From Streptomyces sp. Ag109_O5-1 (lineage in GTDB: Bacteria; Actinomycetota; Actinomycetes; Streptomycetales; Streptomycetaceae): DNA of 64,000 bases. Shown here piece by piece: positions 33,428 through 41,343 of this stretch (its first letter is position 1; every line of letters starts with the position of its first letter). The stretch is taken from positions 3,720,001 through 3,784,000 of the forward strand of contig NZ_RKQF01000001.1 of NCBI RefSeq assembly GCF_003814875.1. The letters run 5' to 3'. The notes beneath the pieces were generated by a model that ran no database searches, was not told the origin of the DNA, and saw only the letters and a program-made list of their open reading frames with translations. A program made the position numbers and the translations under genes.

Positions 33428-33835
33428 ATGTACCAGCAGATGATCTTCGTGAACCTGGCCACCGACGACGTCGCCGCGTCCCGGAAGTTCTTCACCGAGC
33501 TCGGTTACTCGATCAACCCGCAGTTCAGCAACGACGACTGCTCCTGTGTCGTGATCAGCGACACGATCATCGCGATGCTGCTGAGCAAGCAGCGCTACGC
33601 CGACTTCACCAAGAAGGAGATCGCCGACTCCACGAAGACCAGCGAGGTGCTGATCTGTCTGAGCGCGGAGAGCCGCGAAAAGGTCGACGAACTGGTGGAG
33701 AAGGCGGTCGCGGCCGGCGGCACCGCGAACGACGACGTCCAGGACCAGGGCTTCATGTACGGCCGCTCCTTCGAGGACCTCGACGGCCACTCCTGGGAGG
33801 TCGTGTGGATGGACCCGGCGGCGGTGCAGGGCTGA
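33428..33835 (+). CDS. VOC-family (glyoxalase/bleomycin-resistance fold) protein
   Basis: This 135-residue single-domain protein has the beta-alpha-beta-beta-beta repeat of the vicinal-oxygen-chelate fold: MIFVNLATDDVAASRKFFTE opens module one, and AGGTANDDVQDQGFMYGRSF with EDLDGHSWEVVWMD closes module two. The Glu of SWEVVWMD fits a metal ligand. The family includes glyoxalases, dioxygenases and resistance proteins; the function here is unassigned. The ribosome-binding site GAGGGAGA precedes the ATG. Confidence 0.8.
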   Translation: MYQQMIFVNLATDDVAASRKFFTELGYSINPQFSNDDCSCVVISDTIIAMLLSKQRYADFTKKEIADSTKTSEVLICLSAESREKVDELVEKAVAAGGTANDDVQDQGFMYGRSFEDLDGHSWEVVWMDPAAVQG

Positions 33836-33851
33836 CACCTAGAGTGGGCGG

Positions 33852-35006
33852 GTGCATCCGACACCCGCCCAGCCGCATCCCGCCCAGCCGCGGTCCGCGC
33901 AGCCCAACCGTGCCGCCCGCGACCGTGAGATCGAGTCCCTCGCCGAGTTCGACGAGGTCGTCGCCGCGCAGGGCACGCTCGCCCAGTACCGTGTCCAGGC
34001 GGTCGACCTGACGGACCGTACGGACGTCCTGCTCACCACCGACACCACGGGCGCGGTCTTCCTCGGCTGCCCGATGTCGGCCGAGGCCGCCGCCCGGGTC
34101 GGCGCCACGGGCGCCCTGGTGTTCCCGCCCGTGCCGGACCTCCCCTTCGACCCGTACCGCGCCTTCGCCTACACCCCCGCCGAGTTGTTCGACTCGCTCG
34201 GCGAGGGCTATGAGGCGACCCCGGACGCCCGCTCGTACGCCTGGTTCCAGCAGACGAAGGCGGACGGCGACATATTCGCGTCGATGCTCCGCTCGATCCA
34301 CGACGACGCGGTCTCCGACGCGCTGGACGAAATCCTCGCCGGGGCCCGGGTGGTGGGTGTGATGGGCGGCCACGCGATGGCGCGCGGCACGGAGGAGTAC
34401 GCCGGTGCCGCCCGGCTCGGCCGGGACCTCGCGCGGGCCGGCTTCACGGTGGCGACCGGCGGCGGCCCGGGCGCGATGGAGGCGGCGAACCTCGGCGCGT
34501 ACGCTGCGCCCTTCGACGACGGCATGCTGGAGGAGGCGTGCCGGCTCCTCGCCAAGGCCCCGTCGTTCCGGCCGTCGGTCACCGACTGGGCGCGGGCCGC
34601 CTTCGAGGTCCGCGAACGCTGGCCGGACGGGGGTCGCTCGGTCGGCATCCCCACCTGGTTCTACGGCCATGAGCCGCCGAACGCCTTCGCCGCGCACATC
34701 GCGAAGTACTTCGCCAACGCCACCCGCGAGGACGGTCTGCTGGCCCGTTCGAACGCCGGTGTGGTGTTCCTGCCGGGCGCGGCCGGGACCGTACAGGAGA
34801 TCTTCGACAACGCGACTCCCAACTACTACGAGTCGCGGGGCGAACCGACCCCGATGGTGCTCGTGAACCGGGCGCACTGGACCGAACGGCTACCGGCCTG
34901 GCCACTGTTGACCTCGCTCGCTCGGGAACGGTCGATGGCATCCCGTATCGCCCTGGTTGACCGGATCGACCAGGCTTCCGCGGCGGTGAAACGTCTCAGC
35001 GCTTAA
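33852..35006 (+). CDS. LOG-family protein (Rossmann-fold nucleotide-binding)
   Basis: This 384-residue protein belongs to the lysine-decarboxylase-like/LOG family, whose members release bases from nucleoside 5'-monophosphates. The signatures are GVMGGHAMARG, TGGGPGAMEAANLGAY, and PGAAGTVQEIFDNAT, a variant of the usual PGG-x-GT-x-x-E. It is longer than the typical 190-residue LOG enzyme: an N-terminal domain of about 150 residues precedes the Rossmann part. The GTG at 33852 starts 16 bases after the VOC gene. Confidence 0.8.
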   Translation: MHPTPAQPHPAQPRSAQPNRAARDREIESLAEFDEVVAAQGTLAQYRVQAVDLTDRTDVLLTTDTTGAVFLGCPMSAEAAARVGATGALVFPPVPDLPFDPYRAFAYTPAELFDSLGEGYEATPDARSYAWFQQTKADGDIFASMLRSIHDDAVSDALDEILAGARVVGVMGGHAMARGTEEYAGAARLGRDLARAGFTVATGGGPGAMEAANLGAYAAPFDDGMLEEACRLLAKAPSFRPSVTDWARAAFEVRERWPDGGRSVGIPTWFYGHEPPNAFAAHIAKYFANATREDGLLARSNAGVVFLPGAAGTVQEIFDNATPNYYESRGEPTPMVLVNRAHWTERLPAWPLLTSLARERSMASRIALVDRIDQASAAVKRLSA

Positions 35007-35044
35007 CAAGCGGGTAAAGTCAACGCCCGTGGACCGCATATGCA

Positions 35045-35072
35045 TTGACACTACTTATGGAGCGCTTATAGA
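35045..35072 (+). promoter_or_regulatory. Vegetative-type promoter upstream of the LAETG surface-protein gene
   Basis: TTGACA (35045-35050) and TATAGA (35067-35072) are separated by 16 bases, a near-consensus housekeeping-sigma promoter. It lies 95 bases before the GTG start. Confidence 0.6.
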
Positions 35073-35166
35073 CCTGTGAGCCTCCTGGGGATTCCGATGC
35101 CTCGCCTCACCGTTGCATCAACTCCCGCCAAAGCCCCCCGCAGTTATGCACTCAGTAAGGACAAAC

Positions 35167-35859
35167 GTGTCCATATCCCGCCGTAGTGCACGTCGTTCCG
35201 TGCGCATCATGGGTGTCGCCGCCGCTTCGGCCGCGCTGTCGCTGGGCCTCTCCAGCACCGCGTTCGCGTGCAACATCAAGGAGTTCTCCGCCGAAGCCAC
35301 CTGCGACGGCTCCAAGGGTGTCATCACCGTCACCGACAAGGACGCCTCCCGTACTCCGGCCACGATCACCGTCTTCCTGGAGAACAACGGCTCCGACGCC
35401 AAGCAGGTCGGCGACGCGACGCCCATCAAGGGGTCCAAGGAAGGCACCTCGGTCACCTTCTCCGAGAAATGGCAGCCGAACGCGGAGTACCGCATCCGCG
35501 TCAAGACCGACAACGGTCAGGTGGACGCTGACATCTCGCCCAGCCTGACCACCCCGTCCACCGCCTGCAAGGCCGACGAGAGCTCCAGCCCGACGCCGTC
35601 GGCCACGCCGTCGCCCTCCGAGTCCACCCCGGCCGAGTCCGGCTCCCCGACCCCGTCGGCCTCGGAGAGCAGCAGCACCGCCCCGGCGGCCACGCCGAGC
35701 AACGCCCCGTCCCCGGCGGTCGGTGAGTCGAACCTCGCCGAGACCGGTGCCAACTCCAACACCGGGCTGATCGCCGGTGTCGCGGGCGCGCTGGTCGTGG
35801 TCGGTGGCGGTGCCGTGTGGTTCGGCATGCGCCGCCGCGGAGCGCACAGCGGCAGCTGA
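35167..35859 (+). CDS. Sortase-anchored surface protein with LAETG motif
   Basis: This 230-residue exported protein has a signal peptide (SRRSARRSVRIMGVAAASAA, cleavage near AFA-C at about residue 35), a beta-sandwich-like domain with two or three Cys (CNIKEF, ATCDGSKG, TACKADE), a Ser/Pro/Thr wall-spanning linker, then LAETG followed by a hydrophobic helix and a basic tail (MRRRG). LAxTG is the class E sortase motif used for long chaplins in Streptomyces, so it should be covalently wall-linked. The GTG at 35167 has AAGGA upstream. The ligand is unknown. Confidence 0.85.
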   Translation: MSISRRSARRSVRIMGVAAASAALSLGLSSTAFACNIKEFSAEATCDGSKGVITVTDKDASRTPATITVFLENNGSDAKQVGDATPIKGSKEGTSVTFSEKWQPNAEYRIRVKTDNGQVDADISPSLTTPSTACKADESSSPTPSATPSPSESTPAESGSPTPSASESSSTAPAATPSNAPSPAVGESNLAETGANSNTGLIAGVAGALVVVGGGAVWFGMRRRGAHSGS

Positions 35860-35971
35860 CGCGCTACCCCAGCACTTCCCCCGTACGTCGTCGAGGCCCG
35901 TCCCCGTATCCCCGGGGGACGGGCCTCGGTCGTATGCGCGCACGCGCGAATGCGTGCATGGGCGCATACGG

Positions 35972-36994
35972 TCAGTCCAGTACGACCGTCTCCGCCGCGT
36001 CGAACTCGACGCCCACCGTGTCCCCGGCCTCCGGCGCCTCGCGCAGCGCGCAGGCCGCCGCCAGCCGCGGGCCGTCCTGGGGCTGGAGGTGGACGGTGAC
36101 ATGGGTGCCCTGGAAGGTACGGGCGGTCACCGTGCAGGGCAGCCCCGCGTCGGCCGCCACAAGGCGAACCCCGGCGGGCCGGACCAGCAGCGTGCGCTGC
36201 CCCTGGGGCGCGTTCCGGGCCACCGGCAGCTTCCCCCACGGCGTCACCGCGACCGATCCCTCGACGGTCGCCGGGACCACGTTGTCGAAGCCGAGGAAGC
36301 GGGCCACGAACTCGTCGGCGGGCCGCTGCCAGACATCGAGCGGCGTGCCGGACTGGGCGATCCGCCCGTCCCGCATCACCACCACCCGGTCGGCCAGCGC
36401 GAACGCCTCACCCTGGTCGTGCGTCACGGCGAGCACGGTCGTACCCAACCGCCCGAACAGCTCGCGCAGTTCGACCACCAGCCGCTCCCGCAGCGAGCGG
36501 TCGAGCTGTCCCAGCGGTTCGTCGAGCATCAGCAGCCGGGGCCGGGGCGCCAGCGCCCGCGCGAGCGCCACCCGCTGCTGTTCACCACCGGAGAGCCCGG
36601 CGACGGCCCGCCGCGCGGCGCCCGGAAGCCCGACCAGCTCCAGCAACTCGCTTACCCGCTGGGCCTGTTGCCCCTTGCCCTCGCCTCGCATCCGGATCCC
36701 GAAGGCCACGTTCCCGCCCACGTCCCGCTGCGGGAACAGCTGGTGGTCCTGGAACATCAGCCCGACCCCCCGCTGATGCGCCGGCACCCGCGCCTGGTCG
36801 TGCCCGTCGAGCGACACCTGTCCGGAGTCGAGCGGTTGCAGCCCCGCCACCACCCTGAGCAGGGTGGACTTGCCGCTCCCGCTGGGCCCGAGCACACACA
36901 CCACCTCGTGCTCGGCGACTTCGAGATCGACGGCGTCGAGCACGGCCCGGCCGCCGAACCGCACCGTGGCCCGCTCCAGTTCGAGAAGTGGCAT
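35972..36994 (-). CDS. Thiamine ABC transporter ATP-binding protein
   Basis: This 340-residue ATPase has Walker A GPSGSGKSTLLR, the signature LSGGEQQRVALARALA, Walker B LLMLDEP and the switch His in AVTHDQGEAFALAD, then a C-terminal TOBE-like regulatory domain. It is the last gene of the riboswitch-controlled thiB-thiP-thiQ-like operon; its ATG overlaps the permease stop as TGATG. On sequence alone it could serve iron or polyamine uptake; the TPP riboswitch decides for thiamine. Confidence 0.85.
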   Translation of the reverse strand: MPLLELERATVRFGGRAVLDAVDLEVAEHEVVCVLGPSGSGKSTLLRVVAGLQPLDSGQVSLDGHDQARVPAHQRGVGLMFQDHQLFPQRDVGGNVAFGIRMRGEGKGQQAQRVSELLELVGLPGAARRAVAGLSGGEQQRVALARALAPRPRLLMLDEPLGQLDRSLRERLVVELRELFGRLGTTVLAVTHDQGEAFALADRVVVMRDGRIAQSGTPLDVWQRPADEFVARFLGFDNVVPATVEGSVAVTPWGKLPVARNAPQGQRTLLVRPAGVRLVAADAGLPCTVTARTFQGTHVTVHLQPQDGPRLAAACALREAPEAGDTVGVEFDAAETVVLD

Positions 36995-38673
36995 CAGAAC
37001 TCCCCCGTCCGGTCCGTCCGCAGCCGCTCCAGGACCAGCAGCGCCACCGCACACACCACCATCAGAATCGTGGAAAGGGCCATCGCCTGGCCGTAGTTGA
37101 GATCACCGGGGCGACTGAGCAGCCGGGCCACGGCGACCGGCAGGGTCGGATTGTCCGGCCGCGCGATGAAGACCGTCGCCCCGAACTCCCCCAGCGACAC
37201 CGCGAACGCGAAACCCGCCGCGATCAGCAGCGCCCGCCGCACCATGGGCAGATCGACCTCCCGCCACACCCGCCAGGGCGAGGCGCCGAGCACGGCCGCC
37301 GCCTCCCGCAGCCGTTCGTCCACGGCCCGCAGCACGGGCAGCATGGTCCGCACGACGAACGGGACCCCGACCAGCGCCTGCGCGAGCGGCACGAGGATCC
37401 AGGACTGCCGCAGATCCAGCGGCGGCTTGTCGAGCGCGATCAGGAACCCGAAGCCGACGGTCACCGCGGACACCCCGAGCGGCAGCATCAGCAGCGCGTC
37501 GAAGCCCCGTACCAGCCGTCCCGCGTCCCGCCGGGCCAGCGCGGCGGCGGCGAGCCCGCCGATCACCAGCGCGACGGCGGTGGCCACGACCGCGTACTGC
37601 AGCGAGTTGACGACCGACTCGATCGGCGCGACCAGGAAGGTCCCGCCGTCGGCGTCGCCCAGCGCCCGGTAGTACCCGAACCCCCCGTCGAGTGACCGCC
37701 GTACCAGCACGGCCGGCGGCAGCACCAGGAGTACGGCGACGGTGGCGAGGACCCCGCCGAGCAGCGCCCACTGCCCGGCCCCGCGCGGCCGGCGTGCGGT
37801 CGTCTCCGGGGCGACGAGCCTGAGCGCGCTCTCCCGGCGCCGTACCGTCCACGCGTGCACGACGAGGATCGCGCCCACCGCGACGAACTGCACGATGGTG
37901 AGGACGGCGGCCGTCGTGAGGTCGAAGATCTCGGAGGTCTGCCGGTAGATCTCCACTTCGAGGGTGGAGAAGGTGGGGCCGCCGAGGATCTGCACCACGC
38001 CGAAGGAGGTGAAGGTGAACAGGAAGACCATCAGCGCGGCGGCGGCCACCGCGGGCGCGAGCGCGGGCAGGGTCACCTTCCGCCAGGCGCCCAGCGGGGA
38101 GGCGCCGAGCATCCGGGCGGCCTCCTCCTGCCGCGGGTCCAGCTGGGACCAGAGCCCGCCCACGGTCCGTACGACGACCGCGTAGTTGAAGAAGACATGC
38201 GCGAGCAGGATGGCCCAGACGGTGGTGTCGAGTCGTACGCCCCACAGTTCGTCCAGCAGTCCGCCCCGCCCGACGAGCGCGAGGAAGGCGGTCCCGACCA
38301 CGACCGTCGGCAGCACGAACGGCACCGTGACCACCGCCCGCAGCACGTTCTTGCCCGGGAAGTCGAGGCGGGCGAAGACATAGGCGGCGGGCAGCGCGAC
38401 CAGCAGGGTGAGCGCGGTGGAGGCGAGCGCCTGCCAGGTGGTGAACCACAGGACGTGCCGGATGTCGGACTGACCGACGACGTCGGCGATCCGCCCGAGC
38501 CGCCACCGCCCGTCGGCCTTCAGTCCGCGCGCGACGATCGCCGCGACGGGCCAGGCGAAGAAGACGGCGAAGAACGCGACGGGCACGGCCATCAGACCGA
38601 GCCGCGCCGCGTTCCCCGAACGGCGCTTGCGGGGGGCTACTTCAGTACGAGTGACGTCCACGTCTTGACCCAC
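36994..38673 (-). CDS. Thiamine ABC transporter permease (fused double-domain)
   Basis: This 559-residue integral membrane protein is made of two binding-protein-dependent permease halves. Each half carries the EAA loop that docks the ATPase: EEAARMLGASPLGAWRKVTL in the first half and REAAAVLGASPWRVWREVDL in the second. About twelve membrane helices are present. The fused layout matches ThiP-type and ferric permeases. It overlaps the binding-protein gene by 37 bases, and the ATPase start overlaps its stop. Confidence 0.87.
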   Translation of the reverse strand: MGQDVDVTRTEVAPRKRRSGNAARLGLMAVPVAFFAVFFAWPVAAIVARGLKADGRWRLGRIADVVGQSDIRHVLWFTTWQALASTALTLLVALPAAYVFARLDFPGKNVLRAVVTVPFVLPTVVVGTAFLALVGRGGLLDELWGVRLDTTVWAILLAHVFFNYAVVVRTVGGLWSQLDPRQEEAARMLGASPLGAWRKVTLPALAPAVAAAALMVFLFTFTSFGVVQILGGPTFSTLEVEIYRQTSEIFDLTTAAVLTIVQFVAVGAILVVHAWTVRRRESALRLVAPETTARRPRGAGQWALLGGVLATVAVLLVLPPAVLVRRSLDGGFGYYRALGDADGGTFLVAPIESVVNSLQYAVVATAVALVIGGLAAAALARRDAGRLVRGFDALLMLPLGVSAVTVGFGFLIALDKPPLDLRQSWILVPLAQALVGVPFVVRTMLPVLRAVDERLREAAAVLGASPWRVWREVDLPMVRRALLIAAGFAFAVSLGEFGATVFIARPDNPTLPVAVARLLSRPGDLNYGQAMALSTILMVVCAVALLVLERLRTDRTGEF

Positions 38674-39707
38674 TGGTCACGGTTGGCGGCGATCTTCTCC
38701 GGCGCCATGGTCTCGGGGTCCTTGGCGGCGGGACCGTACTTCGTGAACTCGGCGGGCACGCTCGCTCCCTGGACCACCGGGTAGACGAACATGTTCAGCG
38801 GCATGTCCTCCTGGAACTCCTTGGAGACCAGGAAGTCGATGAGCGCCTTGCCGCCCTTGGTGTTCTTCGCGTTGCTCAGCAGTCCGGCGAACTCGATCTG
38901 CCGGAAGCAGGTGCCGGTCGCGACGCCGGTGGGCGCGGTGCTGGGCTTCGGGTCGCCGTAGATCACCTCGGCGGGCGGGGACGAGGCGTACGACACGACC
39001 AGCGGCCGGTCGCCCTTGGCCTTCTTGCCGCCGGCCGAGCCGGAGAACTCCTCGTTGTAGGCCTGCTCCCAGCCGTCGACGACCTTGACGCCGTTGGCCG
39101 TGAGCTTCTTCCAGTAGTCCTGCCACCCGTTGTCGCCGTACTGGGCGGCGGAGCCGAGCAGGAAGCCGAGCCCCGGCGAGGAGGTGGACGCGTTCTCGGT
39201 GACGAGGAGGTTCTTGTACTGCGGCTTGACCAGGTCGGCGTAGGAGGTGGGCGGGGTCAGCTTGTGCTCGCTGAAGTACGCCTTGTCGTAGTTGACGCAG
39301 ATGTCGCCGTAGTCGATGGGCGTGACCCGGTGCTTGGCCGCGTCGAGCTGGTACGACATGCCGACCTGGTCGAGGCCCTTGGCCTGGTACGGCTGGAAGA
39401 GCCCGTTGTCGAGGGCCCGGGACAGCAGGGTGTTGTCGACGCCGAAGAAGACATCGCCCTGCGGGTTGTCCTTGGTCAGGATCGCCTTGTTGACGGCCTG
39501 TCCGGCGTCGCCGTCCTTGAGGACCCGCACCTTGTAGCCGGACTGCTTCTCGAAGTCCTGGAGCACGTTCTTGGAGACGGCCCATGAGTCATGACTGACC
39601 AGGGTGATGGTCTTCGAGTCCGCCTGGGCGCCGTTGGACGACCCGCACGCGGACAGCGTGACAAGACCGAGCCCGACGGCCGCGGCCACGAAGGTCTTGG
39701 TGTGCAC
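38637..39707 (-). CDS. Thiamine ABC transporter substrate-binding lipoprotein
   Basis: This 356-residue binding protein has a short signal peptide and the lipobox LSAC (about residue 21). The ThiB style is visible in TLVSHDSWAVSK, DVFFGVDNTLLSRAL, TPIDYGDICVNYDK and ENASTSSPGLGFLLG. It binds thiamine or its phosphates outside the membrane for the adjacent permease. The GTG at 39707 is chosen because AGGAGG lies 10 bases upstream; the longer ATG start would place the coding sequence over the riboswitch expression platform. Confidence 0.87.
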   Translation of the reverse strand: MHTKTFVAAAVGLGLVTLSACGSSNGAQADSKTITLVSHDSWAVSKNVLQDFEKQSGYKVRVLKDGDAGQAVNKAILTKDNPQGDVFFGVDNTLLSRALDNGLFQPYQAKGLDQVGMSYQLDAAKHRVTPIDYGDICVNYDKAYFSEHKLTPPTSYADLVKPQYKNLLVTENASTSSPGLGFLLGSAAQYGDNGWQDYWKKLTANGVKVVDGWEQAYNEEFSGSAGGKKAKGDRPLVVSYASSPPAEVIYGDPKPSTAPTGVATGTCFRQIEFAGLLSNAKNTKGGKALIDFLVSKEFQEDMPLNMFVYPVVQGASVPAEFTKYGPAAKDPETMAPEKIAANRDQWVKTWTSLVLK

Positions 39708-39717
39708 TGGTGTTTTT

Positions 39718-39739
39718 CCTCCTGGAGTTGACCAGGAAG
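39718..39739 (-). promoter_or_regulatory. Hairpin sequestering the thiB ribosome-binding site
   Basis: On the reverse strand CTTCCTGG and CCAGGAGG pair over 8 bp (one G-U) around the loop TCAACT. The second arm contains the whole AGGAGG that serves the GTG at 39707. Folding would block translation, so this looks like the output end of the riboswitch. Confidence 0.6.
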
Positions 39740-39747
39740 AGACGCGG

Positions 39748-39776
39748 CCCTGCCCAGTGAGGCTCACTGGGCAGGG
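39748..39776 (-). terminator. Perfect GC-rich hairpin in the thiamine-operon leader
   Basis: CCCTGCCCAGTGAG and CTCACTGGGCAGGG are fully complementary, with one base between them, so the top pairs must open into a loop. It lies between the TPP aptamer and the ribosome-binding site. It may be a terminator or a structural spacer; there is no U-run. Confidence 0.55.
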
Positions 39777-39795
39777 CGCAACAGCTTGAGTGGTG

Positions 39796-39887
39796 ACCGA
39801 ACTTCCTACCCAGAATGACCTGGGCGAGGTTCAGAGGGTCTGCGGCCCGATTGCCGCACTCTCAGCGCTGTGGCGCTCCCCTGTCGG
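39796..39887 (-). ncRNA. TPP riboswitch (THI-box aptamer)
   Basis: Read on the reverse strand, the conserved blocks occur in order: GGGGAGC, then GCGCTGAGAGTGC, ACCCTCTGAACCT, and CCCAGGTCATTCTGGGTAGGAAG. CTGAGA and ACCC..GAACCT are the pyrimidine- and pyrophosphate-sensing junction sequences of the THI element. It lies in the leader of the thiamine transporter operon, 90 bases before the thiB start, so TPP should switch off import. Confidence 0.9.
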
Positions 39888-39916
39888 AATATGAAGATAT
39901 GGGTACGGCCCTCAGA

Positions 39917-41023
39917 TTACCTCTCGGTGGCCGCGAGCTGACCACAGGCGCCGTCGATCTCCTGGCCACGGGTGTCCCGGACGGTGACGGGCACCCCGTG
40001 CGCCGCGATCGCCTCGACGAACGCCTTCTCGTCCTCGGGCCGCGACGCGGTCCACTTCGAACCCGGAGTCGGGTTCAGCGGGATGAGGTTGACGTGCACG
40101 GGCTTGCCCCGGAGCAGACGGCCCAGCCGGTCGCCGCGCCACGCCTGGTCGTTGATGTCCCGGATGAGGGCGTACTCGATGGACAGCCGGCGGCCGCTCT
40201 TCTCGACGTACTCGAACCCGGCATCGAGGACCTCGCGCACCTTCCACCGGGTGTTGACCGGCACGAGGGTGTCGCGGAGCTCGTCGTCGGGGGCGTGCAG
40301 GGAGATCGCGAGCCGGCACTTGAGGCCCTCGTCGGCGAGCCGGTGGATGGCCGGGACCAGTCCGACGGTCGAGACGGTGATCCCGCGCTGCGAGAGCCCC
40401 AGTCCGTCGGGCGCCGGGTCGGTCAGCGCCCGGATGGCGGTGACGACCCGCTTGTAGTTGGCGAGCGGCTCACCCATGCCCATGAAGACGATGTTGGAGA
40501 GCCGGGCGGGACCGCCGGGCACGTCGCCGTCCCTGAGCGCGCGCATCCCGTCCACGATCTGATGGACGATCTCGGCGGTGGACAGATTCCGGTCCAGCCC
40601 CGCCTGCCCGGTCGCGCAGAACGGGCAGTTCATCCCGCACCCGGCCTGCGAGCTGATGCACATGGTCACCCGGTCCGGGTAGCGCATCAGCACCGACTCG
40701 ACGAGCGTGCCGTCGAACAGCCGCCACAGCGTCTTGCGGGTGGTCCCCTCGTCCGTCGACAGATGCCGTACGACGGTCATCAGCTCCGGGAACAGCGCCT
40801 CGCGCAGCTTGTCCCGGGAGCCGGCCGGGATGTCCGTCCACTGCTCGGGTTCGTGCGCGTACCGCGCGAAGTAGTGCTGCGAGAGCTGCTTGGCGCGGAA
40901 CGGCTTCTCCCCGATCTCGGCCACCGCGTCCTTGCGCTCGGCGGGCGTGAGGTCGGCGAGATGCCGCGGCGGCTTCTTGGCTCCGCGCGGGGCGACGAAA
41001 GTGAGTTCTCCTGGCTTAGGCAT
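39917..41023 (-). CDS. rlmN: 23S rRNA (adenine-2503-C2)-methyltransferase
   Basis: This 368-residue radical-SAM enzyme methylates A2503 of 23S rRNA and A37 of some tRNAs. The cluster motif CGMNCPFC gives CxxxCxxC; FMGMGEPLANY is the GGE-like SAM site; and GACGQLAA near the C-terminus carries the catalytic Cys that forms the protein-RNA link. The N-terminal domain (PFRAKQLSQHYFARYAHEPE) is the family's RNA-binding cap. It is transcribed away from the peptide/P450 locus. Confidence 0.93.
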   Translation of the reverse strand: MPKPGELTFVAPRGAKKPPRHLADLTPAERKDAVAEIGEKPFRAKQLSQHYFARYAHEPEQWTDIPAGSRDKLREALFPELMTVVRHLSTDEGTTRKTLWRLFDGTLVESVLMRYPDRVTMCISSQAGCGMNCPFCATGQAGLDRNLSTAEIVHQIVDGMRALRDGDVPGGPARLSNIVFMGMGEPLANYKRVVTAIRALTDPAPDGLGLSQRGITVSTVGLVPAIHRLADEGLKCRLAISLHAPDDELRDTLVPVNTRWKVREVLDAGFEYVEKSGRRLSIEYALIRDINDQAWRGDRLGRLLRGKPVHVNLIPLNPTPGSKWTASRPEDEKAFVEAIAAHGVPVTVRDTRGQEIDGACGQLAATER

Positions 41024-41081
41024 GGCTGTACCAGTGTCTCAGATCCAGTCGGGACCCCGGCCTGGCAATTATGGGCAAATA

Positions 41082-41095
41082 TGACGTATGCGTCA
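41082..41095. promoter_or_regulatory. TGACG-N4-CGTCA inverted repeat, candidate operator
   Basis: TGACG and CGTCA are separated by TATG, in an AT-richer stretch between the divergent rlmN gene and the small peptide gene, 60 bases before the latter. The TGACGTATGCGTCA dyad may bind a regulator; no protein can be named. Confidence 0.4.
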
Positions 41096-41154
41096 CATGT
41101 GGCAATATGGAATGTGTGGCATCTGGTGCTGAAGACAGGCGAGAGGAGAGCATC

Positions 41155-41253
41155 ATGATCGCCAAGCTGCTCGGCAAACTGTCCTTCACCCGCCACTACG
41201 GTGCGTACGGGGAACACGAGTGGGACGGATACGCCGGCGACGACTCGGCCTGA
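41155..41253 (+). CDS. 32-residue aromatic-rich peptide, candidate precursor of a P450-modified RiPP
   Basis: An ATG at 41155 with a strong GAGAGGAGAG site seven bases upstream opens a 32-codon gene. The first half is basic and hydrophobic (MIAKLLGKLSF). The second half is packed with side chains that P450s couple: H14, Y15, Y18, H21, W23 and Y26, spaced by Gly and acidic residues, with a GDDSA tail. A hairpin and then a P450 gene follow on the same strand, and a second P450 gene converges from downstream. That is the layout of small P450-modified ribosomal peptides such as cittilin, biarylitide and atropopeptide clusters, but the sequence matches none that I recall. An in-frame ATG at 41071 would add 28 residues with a Cys-rich start, but it lacks a good ribosome-binding site. 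Confidence 0.6.
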   Translation: MIAKLLGKLSFTRHYGAYGEHEWDGYAGDDSA

Positions 41254-41261
41254 CCACACCG

Positions 41262-41289
41262 CCGGCGGGCACCTCCGGGCGCCCGCCGG
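41262..41289 (+). terminator. Hairpin between the peptide gene and the P450 gene (attenuator)
   Basis: CCGGCGGGC (41262-41270) and GCCCGCCGG (41281-41289) form a perfect 9-bp stem with a 10-base loop. It begins nine bases after the peptide stop and ends 54 bases before the P450 start. Such hairpins give more precursor than enzyme in peptide clusters. Confidence 0.6.
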
Positions 41290-41343
41290 TTCCCAGCCAC
41301 ACTGCCGACGACATCGGGTGGGACAGCCACCAGGAACGATCTC

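Noticed and set aside
41071..41154. Longer start for the small peptide with Cys-rich residues (CVTCGNMEC)
   Set aside because: There is no ribosome-binding site at 41071, while the ATG at 41155 has a strong one. It is kept only as an alternative.
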